Origin: Mycolicibacterium crocinum
Lineage (GTDB): Bacteria; Actinomycetota; Actinomycetes; Mycobacteriales; Mycobacteriaceae
Direction: 5' to 3'
Assembly: GCF_022370635.2 (NCBI RefSeq)
Contig: NZ_CP092362.2
Coordinates: 4,092,001 to 4,156,000 of the forward strand
Length of the DNA: 64,000 nucleotides
Both the position numbers and the translations under genes were made by a program. The notes below the pieces were generated by a model that saw only the letters and a program-made list of their open reading frames with translations, made no database searches and had not been told where the DNA came from. How positions within the stretch are numbered: the first letter of the stretch is position 1; every line of letters begins with the position of its first letter. This document shows, one piece after another, positions 43,043 through 51,812 of the stretch.

Positions 43043-44534
43043 CAGAGGATCGTTTCACGAACGGCCGACACCGCCCGACACCGACCTTGAACCCGCGGTA
43101 CAGCATCACCGTCGCCAGCGTCGCTCCCGCCACTGTCGCGACACCGCCGATTCCGGACGGCACGGTCAGCGCGGCGCCAGGAACCTCCGCTGCGGTGGAC
43201 GCGACGCGCAGCAGCCACCACAGTTCCGGGCCGGTGAACCGGATCAGCAGCCCCGCGGCCGGTGGCAGGAACCAACACAGCGCGGCCGCCGCGGTTCCCA
43301 GCACGGTGATCGGTGGAATGACCACGGCGACAGCTAGATTGGCGAGCACTCCGATCACGCTCAGCTTGCCCGATATCGCGGCGACCAGCGGGGCGGTGAC
43401 CAGTTGAGCGGCGAGTGCGATGCACAGTGCCTCGGCCAGGGGCGTGGGCCAGCCGCGAGCGATAAGCCGAGCCGACCAGCCCGGTGCCAGCACGATCAGC
43501 GCCGCGGTCGCGGACACTGACAGTGCGAAGCCGGCGTCGACCGCCAATTGTGGTGCCGCGATCAGCAATCCGAGCACCGTGGCCGCCAACACCGGAACCG
43601 CCTGACGCCTGCGGGCACTGAGGATGGCCACCAGCGCGATGCCGCCCATCACCGCGGCACGCAGCACGCTGGCGGTCGGCTGTACGACGATGACGAACGC
43701 CACCAGCGCGACGGCCGCAAGTCCGACCGCGGCGCGTGGTCCGACAATCCGCGCCGACAACAGCACCGCGCCGCAGACGATCGTGACGTTGGCGCCCGAC
43801 ACCGCGGTGAGGTGGGTGAGACCGGCCGTCTTGAATTCCCGTGTGGTGGTTGCCGGTACGGTCGACGTGTCGCCCAGCACCAGCCCCGGCAGGATGGCGG
43901 CTTGATCGGACGGCAGCACGTCGCGGGCCACCCGCGCGAAGCGGGCGCGCACCGCCCTGGCCGCGCGCTGCAGAAGCGATGCCCGCCCCACCGTGGGCTC
44001 GCCGGACGCGTTGAGAACAGCCACCGTCAGGTCGTGCCGGGTCGGCCTACCGATGCGAGCCTTGAAGCGCACGGGTTGACCGGCCATCAGCTCACCGAAA
44101 CCCTGTGCCGGGGCGAAAACTGTGACACTGCCGCGCATCTCGGCGTTGTCCAGGTGTGAGAGCGAGGCGCGGAACATCAACCGCCCACTGCCGAGCGGCC
44201 GGGGGTCCTCCCCCGGTGTCACCGTCACGCGCGCCACCGCACCGAACCGCTGTGCGATCGGATGTTCACGCACGGCGTCGTTACGCATACCAGCCGCCAA
44301 CGCGAAACCCGCACCGACGACTGCCGCGCCGATCACGGCGACACTCGTCGCACGTAACGCACTCCGGCTGTCGGCACGCCAGCGGACCAGCCCCGTCCAG
44401 CCCACCCCGACCACCACGCACACAGCGGCCAGCAGCGGCCCGACCGACCACGTGATGCCCGCCGCCGTCACAGCCCAGGCGGTGAGCGCTGCGGGCACCA
44501 GCCGCAGATCCAGGCGCGTACCGGCATCGGTCAA
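43002..44534 (-). CDS. ComEC/Rec2-family membrane protein
   Basis: 510 residues. Three N-terminal helices, a soluble OB-like region (FGAVARVTVTPGEDPRPLGS), and the competence domain with the signature HLTAVSGANVTIVCGAVLL, followed by eight or so helices. The C-terminal metallo-beta-lactamase domain of classical ComEC is missing, as in mycobacterial homologues. Expected to form a DNA-uptake channel. Its start overlaps the comEA stop by four bases. Confidence 0.92.
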   Translation of the reverse strand: MTDAGTRLDLRLVPAALTAWAVTAAGITWSVGPLLAAVCVVVGVGWTGLVRWRADSRSALRATSVAVIGAAVVGAGFALAAGMRNDAVREHPIAQRFGAVARVTVTPGEDPRPLGSGRLMFRASLSHLDNAEMRGSVTVFAPAQGFGELMAGQPVRFKARIGRPTRHDLTVAVLNASGEPTVGRASLLQRAARAVRARFARVARDVLPSDQAAILPGLVLGDTSTVPATTTREFKTAGLTHLTAVSGANVTIVCGAVLLSARIVGPRAAVGLAAVALVAFVIVVQPTASVLRAAVMGGIALVAILSARRRQAVPVLAATVLGLLIAAPQLAVDAGFALSVSATAALIVLAPGWSARLIARGWPTPLAEALCIALAAQLVTAPLVAAISGKLSVIGVLANLAVAVVIPPITVLGTAAAALCWFLPPAAGLLIRFTGPELWWLLRVASTAAEVPGAALTVPSGIGGVATVAGATLATVMLYRGFKVGVGRCRPFVKRSSGECDSRRPASDPW

Positions 44535-45340
44535 ACCCGCACCAACGCCCGCAGCTTGTCCAGCCGCGCCGGCCCGATGCCGTCGACGTCGCCGAGTTGG
44601 TCGACGCTGGTGAACTTTCCGTTGGCGTCACGCCAGGCGACGATCGCAGCCGCCGTCACCGGACCCACGCCAGGTAGCGCGTCGAGCTGCTCGACGGTGG
44701 CGGTGTTGAGATTCACCGGCTCGGCGGGTGGGCCCTTGCCGGGCGCCGCCGGTGGTGTGGACGATGTGGGCGCGCCACCGCTGACCGAACTCCCGAGTGC
44801 GGTCGGCTGACCGGCCGGGGTGCCGATGCCGACGACGATCTGCTCGCCGTCGGTGAGATGGCGGGCCAGGTTGAGCCCCAAGGTGTCGGCGCCATTCAGG
44901 GCGCCGCCCGCGGCCGAGACCGCGTCGGCGATGCGGGCGTCGGGAGCCAGTGTCACCAGCCCCGGCTTGGTGACCAGCCCGACGACGCTGACGACCACCG
45001 GCTGGCTGGGATCCGGACCGGGGCGCGGCGCGGCCGACGACACCATCTCCACCGGCGGCAGCTTGGCCGAGACGACGGGCGGTGGGTCGTCGCGCATCAG
45101 CGCGAACACCGTGATGAGGACGGCGACAACGGCAATCAACGCCAGTGCGATGCCGCCGGAGCGGCCGGGGTCGGCCCGGATGGCGGCCAGCCAACTCCTG
45201 CCGGAGTCGGCGCGCCCGTCCGGAATCCAGCTGGGCACCGGGATCTCGTCGTCACTGTCCGCGTCGGCGGGGTCGTCGTCCTTGGCGTCATGCGGACGAA
45301 GGCGGCGGTGCAGGCTGGCCAGCGGCTGCTCGGTTCGCAT
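44531..45340 (-). CDS. ComEA-family helix-hairpin-helix DNA-binding protein
   Basis: 269 residues: a cytoplasmic N-terminal tail of about 70 residues, one transmembrane helix (GIALALIAVVAVLITVFALM), a SLBB-like domain (VVSVVGLVTKPGLVTLAPDARIADAVSAAGG), a Pro/Gly linker and a C-terminal double HhH (VNLNTATVEQLDALPGVGPVTAAAI). Captures DNA outside the membrane and passes it to ComEC, whose gene follows directly. Confidence 0.94.
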   Translation of the reverse strand: MRTEQPLASLHRRLRPHDAKDDDPADADSDDEIPVPSWIPDGRADSGRSWLAAIRADPGRSGGIALALIAVVAVLITVFALMRDDPPPVVSAKLPPVEMVSSAAPRPGPDPSQPVVVSVVGLVTKPGLVTLAPDARIADAVSAAGGALNGADTLGLNLARHLTDGEQIVVGIGTPAGQPTALGSSVSGGAPTSSTPPAAPGKGPPAEPVNLNTATVEQLDALPGVGPVTAAAIVAWRDANGKFTSVDQLGDVDGIGPARLDKLRALVRV

Positions 45341-45453
45341 GCCGCGACCGTATGACCCGGCGGCGACCCGAATCCGCTGTGCGGGACGTCCGGTGGCGAA
45401 CCTGTGGATGAATCGGCAACTGTGTACAAATCGCCAGCCAGGGAGGACCGCCC

Positions 45454-46512
45454 ATGACCGCCATCACCGACCGCCCCATCCGGGTGATCCAGTGGACCAC
45501 CGGAAACATCGGCCGCCGGTCGCTGCACGCGATCATCAGCCGGCCGGACATGGAGTTGGTCGGCGTGTATGCGCACGGCGCCGACAAGGTCGGTGTCGAC
45601 GCCGCCGAGCTGTCCGGCTGGCCCGAACCCACCGGCGTCACCGCGACCAGCGACATCGACGCGCTGCTGGCGGCCAAACCCGACGCCTGCTGCTACAACC
45701 CGTTGTGGCCAAACATCGACGAGTTGGTGCGACTCCTGGAGGCCGGCGTCAACGTGTGTTCGTCGGCGGCATGGATCACCGGCGGCAAGCAGACCCCGGA
45801 GGATCGCGCCCGTATCGAAAAGGCTTGCGAACAAGGCAATTCCACGATCTTTGGCAGCGGCGCCCATCCCGGCATGACGAACATGGTCGGGATGGTGCTC
45901 TCCGGCGCCTGTGAGCGTGTCGACGAGATCCGTATCACCGAGTCGGTGGACTGTTCGACCTACGAGTCGGCGGGCACCCAGTCCGCGATGGGGTTCGGCT
46001 GCGACCCCGACACCGAGGGATTGGCCGAGAGCGTACGGGTGGAGAGCGAGGTGTTCGCCGAGTCCGCGGCGATGATGGCCGACGCGATCGGTGCGAAGTT
46101 GGACCGGATGACGTTCGACGTCACCTTCACCACCGCCACCGGTGACAGCGACCTCGGGTTCATGACGATCCCGGAAGGCACCGTCGGCGGGGTGTACGGC
46201 TACCACCGGGGCTGGGTCGGCGACCGCAACGTGGTCAGCGTCGGCTTCAACTGGATCATGGGCAACCACGTAGTGCCACCCAAGCCGCTCGAGCACGGCC
46301 ATGTCATCCAGGTGTTCGGTGTGCCCAACATGCGCACCGTGCTGCACTGCCTGCCGCCGAAGAACTGGCCGGAACCGGGTTTCATGGGACTGGGCATGAT
46401 CTACACCGCGCTGCCGGTGACCAACGCGGTGCCGGCCGTCGTCGCCGCGCGGCCGGGCATCGTGACGCTCGCCGATCTGCCCCCGGTGACTGGGCGGTTC
46501 TTCGCTTCCTGA
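45454..46512 (+). CDS. Dihydrodipicolinate reductase-like NAD(P)-dependent dehydrogenase
   Basis: 352 residues. Rossmann start RVIQWTTGNIGRRSLHAII, then ELVGVYAHGADKVGVDA, and FGSGAHPGMTNMVGMVLSG. It belongs to the DapB-N-domain family that includes amine dehydrogenases and 2,4-diaminopentanoate dehydrogenase; many mycobacteria carry several copies. Substrate unknown. Stands alone between comEA (divergent) and the yceI-like gene. Confidence 0.85.
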   Translation: MTAITDRPIRVIQWTTGNIGRRSLHAIISRPDMELVGVYAHGADKVGVDAAELSGWPEPTGVTATSDIDALLAAKPDACCYNPLWPNIDELVRLLEAGVNVCSSAAWITGGKQTPEDRARIEKACEQGNSTIFGSGAHPGMTNMVGMVLSGACERVDEIRITESVDCSTYESAGTQSAMGFGCDPDTEGLAESVRVESEVFAESAAMMADAIGAKLDRMTFDVTFTTATGDSDLGFMTIPEGTVGGVYGYHRGWVGDRNVVSVGFNWIMGNHVVPPKPLEHGHVIQVFGVPNMRTVLHCLPPKNWPEPGFMGLGMIYTALPVTNAVPAVVAARPGIVTLADLPPVTGRFFAS

Positions 46513-46604
46513 CCGAGCGGGAATGAATCCGGACCACGGTCCGGTTACTTCTGATTGAGGCGCCGGGCACACGGCTCGCCGCCACCGATCAAGGAGAACG
46601 AACC

Positions 46605-47153
46605 ATGACCGCACCGGCGCAGACCACCGACCTCACCGGAACCTGGGCGATCGACCCCGTCCATTCGTCGATCAGCTTCTCGGTACGCCACCTCGTTGTC
46701 AGCAAGGTTCGCGGCACGTTCGGTGCGTTCAGCGGTGCGGTGACGGTGGCGGCCGACGGCACCCCGTCGGTCTCCGCGGAAATCGACGTCGCCTCGGTAC
46801 ACAGCGGCAACGAGCAGCGCGACGCTCACCTGCGGGCGCCGGATTTCTTCGACGTCGAGAAGTACCCCACCGCCACGTTCTCCTCGACGTCGGTGACCGC
46901 CGACGGTGACGGCTACCGGGTCGAAGGCGATTTCACGCTCAAGGGCGTGACCCGCCGCATCACCCTCCCCGTCGAATTCAACGGCGTGAACCCCGGCATG
47001 GGACACGGCGCGGTCGCCGGCTTCGAGGCGTCAGTGGTGTTGAATCGCAAGGATTTCGGCATCGATATCGACATGCCGCTGGAGACCGGTGGGGCGGTCG
47101 TTGGCGACAAGGTCACCATCACCCTGGAGATCGAAGCCCTCAAGCAGGCGTGA
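46605..47153 (+). CDS. YceI-family protein
   Basis: 182 residues. Lipocalin-like YceI fold: GTWAIDPVHSSISFSVRHLVVSKVRGTF at the start, FDVEKYPTATFSSTSV and a final VTITLEIEALK. Members bind polyisoprenoid lipids. No signal peptide, so cytoplasmic here. AAGGAG precedes the ATG by nine bases. The 3' end overlaps the convergent degV gene by 14 bases. Confidence 0.93.
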   Translation: MTAPAQTTDLTGTWAIDPVHSSISFSVRHLVVSKVRGTFGAFSGAVTVAADGTPSVSAEIDVASVHSGNEQRDAHLRAPDFFDVEKYPTATFSSTSVTADGDGYRVEGDFTLKGVTRRITLPVEFNGVNPGMGHGAVAGFEASVVLNRKDFGIDIDMPLETGGAVVGDKVTITLEIEALKQA

Positions 47154-48003
47154 ACGGATCCGGCGGGGTGGGATCGACGGCGACGACGATTCCCACCGCG
47201 CCGGCGCCGACGTGCACGCCGAGCACCGGGCCCAGGTCGGTGACGACCGGCGCCCCGCATCCCGGCAGGGCTGCGGCCAGGGTGGCGGCCAATTCGCCTG
47301 CGGCGGCGGGATTGTCGATGTGGTGGACTGCCAGAGCAGCCCGCTGCTCACCCACCACGTCGAGGACCTGTTCGACCATCGCCGCCTGCGCTTTGGATGC
47401 GGTGCGCACCCGCTGGGCAAGCACCAGCCGGCCCTGCTCGTCGATGCGTAGTAACGGCTTCAGCGCGAGCGCGGTGCCCAGCCAGGACGCGGCGGTACCG
47501 ATCCGGCCGCTGCGGCGCAGATTGTCCAGTCGCTGCACGACGATATAGGCACGCACCCGGGACACCGTCGACTGCGCCTCGGCCACAACAGATTCCAGGT
47601 CGGCGCCGGCGTATGCGGCGCGGGCGGCCGCCAGCGCGACGAACCCGGTGCCCATCGCCGTCGATTTCGAATCGACCACCCGCACAGCGCCACCGAACTC
47701 GCGCGCCGCATATTCGGCGGCGCCCAGCGTGCTGGACAGCTCCCCGGAGATGTGCACGGCCACGACACCATCACCCCCGCTGTCGCGCAACGCGTCGCGG
47801 TAGGTCTCGGCCAGTTCATTCGGTGTCGCGCCGGCCGTCGTCACATGCCCGCGCTGATACAGGTCGGGCGGGATCGCGTCGACTCCATCGCGCAGGTCGC
47901 GACCGTCGACCAAAATGTGCAGTGGGACAACGCGGATATGGCAGGCGCGGACATCATCGGTCCGCAGCCGGGCCGACGAATCGGTGACCACGACGACAGC
48001 CAT
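47140..48003 (-). CDS. DegV-family fatty-acid-binding protein
   Basis: 287 residues. VVVVTDSSARLRTD at the N-terminus, TTAGATPNELAETYRDAL (the TSQPS-like fatty-acid carboxylate site), HISGELSSTLGAAEYAA and VVDSKSTAMGTGFVALAAA. In Gram-positive bacteria such proteins (FakB) present fatty acids to a kinase; no kinase gene is nearby. Last gene of the nadD-rsfS-gpgP-octT-degV run, three bases after octT. Confidence 0.92.
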   Translation of the reverse strand: MAVVVVTDSSARLRTDDVRACHIRVVPLHILVDGRDLRDGVDAIPPDLYQRGHVTTAGATPNELAETYRDALRDSGGDGVVAVHISGELSSTLGAAEYAAREFGGAVRVVDSKSTAMGTGFVALAAARAAYAGADLESVVAEAQSTVSRVRAYIVVQRLDNLRRSGRIGTAASWLGTALALKPLLRIDEQGRLVLAQRVRTASKAQAAMVEQVLDVVGEQRAALAVHHIDNPAAAGELAATLAAALPGCGAPVVTDLGPVLGVHVGAGAVGIVVAVDPTPPDPFTPA

Positions 48004-48006
48004 GAA

Positions 48007-48741
48007 TCAGTCTCGCGGAGTGTCGAACGGAACGCCGGCCTCGGCGAGCGCCTTGAGCATCAGGTCGGCGACGCCCTGGTGAGCTTCGAAATTCCAGTGG
48101 ATACCGTCTGGATTGCCGCGACCGGCCAACACCTCGTCGGCCACCGCGGCTTTCAGGTCGACCACCGGAATATCGTGCTGCGCCGCCCATTCGTTGATCG
48201 CCGCGACCGTGCCGGGCCGTCCGCGATGGGACTTGCCGTAGGTGGGTGCGATGTGCACCGAGGGCACCGAGGCGACGATCGGGATACCGGGACGGTTGAA
48301 ATCCAGTGCACCGCGCGTCATTTCGAGATACTCCACGGTCAGGTGCGGCGGTAGCGCCGGACGCGCGATCGGTGAGAATTTGGGCTGAGCCCAACCGTAC
48401 CCGTCGCGCACCCAGCGGCGCAGCCAGGACGGCCGAACGTAGCGGATGAGCTCACGCAGCGCGGTGGGCAACGGCGACGGCAGCGAGTCCATGCCGCTGG
48501 TCGCGAAGATCACCGCACCGGCGCGCGGCAGCGCCGCCCAGGCGCGCGGATCCTGGGTGGCCGCCCACCACACGTCACGGCTGGTCCACCCGATCCGGCC
48601 GATCAGCTCGACGTCCCAACCCAGTTGCCGGCCAACGATATTGGGCCAGATCCGGGGATCGTCGGACGGGAGGCCGCCCTGGGGTCCGTAGTAGGACAGC
48701 GAGTCGGCGAAGATCAGCAGCGTTCGGCGATCAGAGGACAT
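48007..48741 (-). CDS. octT: SGNH-fold octanoyltransferase OctT
   Basis: 244 residues. SGNH hydrolase pattern: catalytic Ser in LLIFADSLSYYGPQGG, Gly/Asn-type blocks, and the C-terminal NPDGIHWNFEAHQGVADLM with the Asp-x-x-His pair. The homologue Rv2418c acylates diglucosylglycerate with octanoate at the start of methylglucose lipopolysaccharide synthesis. Placement right after gpgP, which acts in the same pathway, supports this. ATG at 48741 overlaps the end of gpgP by 11 bases. Confidence 0.88.
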   Translation of the reverse strand: MSSDRRTLLIFADSLSYYGPQGGLPSDDPRIWPNIVGRQLGWDVELIGRIGWTSRDVWWAATQDPRAWAALPRAGAVIFATSGMDSLPSPLPTALRELIRYVRPSWLRRWVRDGYGWAQPKFSPIARPALPPHLTVEYLEMTRGALDFNRPGIPIVASVPSVHIAPTYGKSHRGRPGTVAAINEWAAQHDIPVVDLKAAVADEVLAGRGNPDGIHWNFEAHQGVADLMLKALAEAGVPFDTPRD

Positions 48742-49399
48742 CGTTGGCCACCTGCGCCGAAGCGTTCCACACGTCGAGACGCCAGCGGATGTCCTCGAAC
48801 GCGGCATCGTCGGCGCTGTGCCCGGACAACTGCGCCCAACTGGCATTGCCCATACCGCCCAGCACCGGCCAACTCTCGACCGGCAGCCCGAGCAGCCCTG
48901 CGCACAGGGCAGCGATCAGCCCACCGTGCGCCACCAGTACCATCGGCCGGTCGGGCGCCTCGACACCCCAATCACGTTCTCCGGCAACCAGTTCAGCGAC
49001 CAGCGGCACACTGCGATCGGCGACGTCGACGCGACTCTCACCACCGTGCGGGGCCCACGTCGCGTCGTCGCGCCAGGCCAGCCGCGCTCCGGGTGAGGCG
49101 GCATCGACCTGGTGGTGGGTCAGGCCCTGCCAGTCACCGAGATGCGTTTCCCGGAGCCGGGTGTCGACCTCGACCCGCAGGCCGGTGCGTTCCCCCAGCG
49201 CCACCGCGGTGTCGTAGGCGCGATGCAGATCCGAGGACACAATGCGCAGCGGCTGACGCTTGGCCAGCACCTCGGCGGCGGCAACGGCCTGCGCGCGGCC
49301 GAGATCCGTGAGCTCGCTGTCGAGTTGGCCCTGCATCCGGCTGCCTGCGTTGTACTCCGTCTGCCCGTGGCGCAGCATGACCAGCCGGCGCACCCTCAT
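48731..49399 (-). CDS. gpgP: Glucosyl-3-phosphoglycerate phosphatase GpgP
   Basis: 222-residue histidine phosphatase. RHGQTEYNAGSRMQGQLDSEL holds the catalytic histidine, ETHLGDWQGLTHHQVD the acid, and LVAHGGLIAALCAGLL the second histidine. Removes phosphate from glucosyl-3-phosphoglycerate to give glucosylglycerate, the primer of methylglucose lipopolysaccharides. Generic phosphoglycerate-mutase-like family; the specific call rests on synteny with Rv2419c and on octT next door. Confidence 0.9.
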   Translation of the reverse strand: MRVRRLVMLRHGQTEYNAGSRMQGQLDSELTDLGRAQAVAAAEVLAKRQPLRIVSSDLHRAYDTAVALGERTGLRVEVDTRLRETHLGDWQGLTHHQVDAASPGARLAWRDDATWAPHGGESRVDVADRSVPLVAELVAGERDWGVEAPDRPMVLVAHGGLIAALCAGLLGLPVESWPVLGGMGNASWAQLSGHSADDAAFEDIRWRLDVWNASAQVANDVL

Positions 49400-49779
49400 G
49401 GAGCGTCCTCTGTCTCAACGTCATCGAGGTTCACGCTGACGAACGGGCAGTCCCGCCACAGCCGGTCCAGGGCATAGAAGTTGCGCTCCTCCTGATGCTG
49501 GATGTGCACCACGATGTCGACGTAGTCCAGCAGCACCCAACGGCCCTCGCGCGTCCCCTCCCGGCGTGCGGGCTTGTACCCGGCCAGCCGCATCTTCTCT
49601 TCGACCTCGTCGACGATGGCGTTGACTTGCCGCTCGTTGGACGCCGAGGCGATCACGAAGCAGTCGGTGATCACCAGCTGGCCGGACACGTCGATCACGA
49701 CGACGTCCTGCGCGAGCTTGGCGGCGGCGGCCCGGGCGGCCACTTCTGCCATCTGGACGGCTTCGTCGGACGCGGTCAC
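49396..49779 (-). CDS. rsfS: Ribosomal silencing factor RsfS
   Basis: 127 residues. Binds L14 (uL14) on the 50S subunit and blocks subunit joining in starvation. VVVIDVSGQLVITDCFVIASASNERQVNAIVDEVEEKM and EGTREGRWVLLDYVDIVVHI, followed by FYALDRLWRD, cover the whole family signature. GTG start at 49779 overlaps the nadD stop; its own stop overlaps the gpgP start. Confidence 0.97.
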   Translation of the reverse strand: MTASDEAVQMAEVAARAAAAKLAQDVVVIDVSGQLVITDCFVIASASNERQVNAIVDEVEEKMRLAGYKPARREGTREGRWVLLDYVDIVVHIQHQEERNFYALDRLWRDCPFVSVNLDDVETEDAP

Positions 49780-50438
49780 GTGCGAGTCTCCTCGATTGTG
49801 GTGACGGAAGGCCGGGTCTGGCCCAGGTCGCGGTACAGCCCGCGTTTGGACACGTACTGCACGACGCCGTCGGGCACCAGGTACCAGATCGGGCGATTCT
49901 TGGCGGCGCGCAGCCTGCAGTCGGTGGACGAGATGGCCAGGGCGGGCACCGAGACCAGGCTCAGCGCCTCTTCGGGCAGCTGGTCGAACGCGGCGACGAT
50001 GTGCTGGCCGTTGAGCTCATAGCCGGGCCGGCTGACACCGACGAACTTCGCCAGTGCGAACAGCTCCTCCCAGTTCTGCCAGGACAGGATGGAGGCCAGC
50101 GCGTCGGCTCCGGTGATGAAGTACAGATCGGCGTCCGGGTTGAGCGCCCGCAGATCGCGCAGGGTGTCACTGGTGTAGGTGGGTCCACCGCGGTCGATGT
50201 CGACGCGGCTCACCGAGAACCGGGGGTTGGAGGCGGTCGCGATGACCGTCATCAGGTAGCGATCCTCGGGCGCCGTCACTTCGCGGGACTTCTGCCACGG
50301 CTGGCCGGTGGGGACGAACACCACCTCGTCGAGATCGAAGAGATCGGCCACCTCGCTGGCCGCGACCAGGTGGCCGTTGTGGATGGGATCGAACGTCCCA
50401 CCCATCACGCCGAGCCTGCGCCGAGCCGAGGAAACCAC
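49776..50438 (-). CDS. nadD: Nicotinate-nucleotide adenylyltransferase NadD
   Basis: 220 residues. Joins ATP and nicotinate mononucleotide to make deamido-NAD. The nucleotidyltransferase HIGH-type motif is GVMGGTFDPIHNGHLVAA; ISSTDCR is the second (ISSTxxR) motif. First gene of the run to degV; GTG start at 50438. Confidence 0.97.
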   Translation of the reverse strand: MVSSARRRLGVMGGTFDPIHNGHLVAASEVADLFDLDEVVFVPTGQPWQKSREVTAPEDRYLMTVIATASNPRFSVSRVDIDRGGPTYTSDTLRDLRALNPDADLYFITGADALASILSWQNWEELFALAKFVGVSRPGYELNGQHIVAAFDQLPEEALSLVSVPALAISSTDCRLRAAKNRPIWYLVPDGVVQYVSKRGLYRDLGQTRPSVTTIEETRT

Positions 50439-50588
50439 GATTGACCAGCTTACGGGAGGCGCTCAGCCGTTTCCCGACGCGCGCGATCCGGCCCGGGGTC
50501 TGTGCTCTGGCAAAGTACCGGGCCGGATATCGCTCCGGTTCAGGTACCATTTCGTCCGAGTCGAGTTATGCCGATCAGGGGGCGTTCA

Positions 50589-51812
50589 ATGAAGAAGTTC
50601 GGTAGCCGACCAATGTCTGTACCTGTGACAGCTGTGGCGGCTGTGGCCGCTGCCGTGACAGTGGGGCTGACCCCGACGGTGTCCTCGGCGCCGGTGCTGA
50701 CCGCCGCCACTGTGGATTACCTGCGTGGCACGAACATCGGCTGGACCCCCACGGATCAGCAGTACCGCGACTTCATCTCCCGCGTGCTCGACGGCACCGA
50801 TACGCCGGCCGCGACGCCGACGTCCTCCGGCAACATCCCCTACAACGCGGGTTTCTGGCCGTTTTCGAACAGATACATCTTCGATCTGACGTGGAACAAG
50901 TCCGTCGCCCAGGGAGTGAAGAACCTCGAGGAGCGCAACCCCCAGGGCGACGTCGTCTTCGGGCTGTCCCAGGGGGCGGTGGTGATCTCGCGGTACAAGG
51001 CCGCGCATCCGGAGGGGACGGGCAATACCTGGGTCCTCGTCGAGAATCCGAGCCGGCCCGACGGCGGCATCTTGGAGCGGTTCGCCGGGCTGTACATCCC
51101 GGTCCTGGACATCAGCGTCAGCGGCGCCACGCCCGACAACGGCGACGCCACGATCGACGTCGCCCGCCAGTACGACGGCTGGGCGGACTTCCCGACCTAC
51201 CCGCTGAACTTCCTGGCGACGGCCAATGCCATCGCGGGGATGATCCTGGTGCACGGACAGACCCAGACCGAACTGACCGCGGCCGATATCGAGGCCGCGA
51301 AGGCCGGCGGCAGCGCGCACTACCAGGAGCACGGCAGCACGACCTACTACCTGATCCGCACGCCGTTGGTTCCGCTGTTGATGCCGCTCAAGGGAATCGT
51401 GCCCGATCCCATCCTGGGTGCCATCGATCCGGTGCTGCGGAAGTTCATCGAAATGGGTTACGACCGAACCGATTACAGCAAGCCGACGCGAGCGCAGCTG
51501 TTCCCGGGGATCCCCCTGCCCAGCTTCCCCAGCTTGCCGAGCCTGCCCAGCCTGCCCGGAGCTGCCAGCGTCCCGCAGAACTCCGTGACCGCGGCGGCTG
51601 CCGAACCGGCAACGACGACCAGCACCACTGAGGTCAGCACACCGGCGGCGAGCACGCTGGCGGCCGCACCGACACCCAAGGCGAGCACGCCGAAGAAGAA
51701 GACCACCGCAGGCGCAAAGAAGACCGCCGCGTCGGGCGACTCGTCGGGCAGCGACGCGCCGAAGAAGTCCACCGGAGGCAGCGGCCGGCCGTCGGCCAAG
51801 AAGGCCGGCTAG
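50589..51812 (+). CDS. Secreted PE-PPE-domain alpha/beta hydrolase
   Basis: 407 residues with a Sec signal peptide (VTAVAAVAAAVTVGLTPTVSSAP) and no PE or PPE N-terminal domain. The body matches the PE-PPE (serine hydrolase) domain: the nucleophile elbow VVFGLSQGAVVIS holds the likely catalytic serine, with DARQYDGWADFPTYPLNFLA-like sequence (DVARQYDGWADFPTYPL). After residue 320 come SLPSLP repeats and a 70-residue Ala/Thr/Lys-rich disordered tail, perhaps cell-wall-binding. Probable cutinase-like esterase or acyltransferase. ATG at 50589 is chosen for the signal peptide. Confidence 0.87.
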   Translation: MKKFGSRPMSVPVTAVAAVAAAVTVGLTPTVSSAPVLTAATVDYLRGTNIGWTPTDQQYRDFISRVLDGTDTPAATPTSSGNIPYNAGFWPFSNRYIFDLTWNKSVAQGVKNLEERNPQGDVVFGLSQGAVVISRYKAAHPEGTGNTWVLVENPSRPDGGILERFAGLYIPVLDISVSGATPDNGDATIDVARQYDGWADFPTYPLNFLATANAIAGMILVHGQTQTELTAADIEAAKAGGSAHYQEHGSTTYYLIRTPLVPLLMPLKGIVPDPILGAIDPVLRKFIEMGYDRTDYSKPTRAQLFPGIPLPSFPSLPSLPSLPGAASVPQNSVTAAAAEPATTTSTTEVSTPAASTLAAAPTPKASTPKKKTTAGAKKTAASGDSSGSDAPKKSTGGSGRPSAKKAG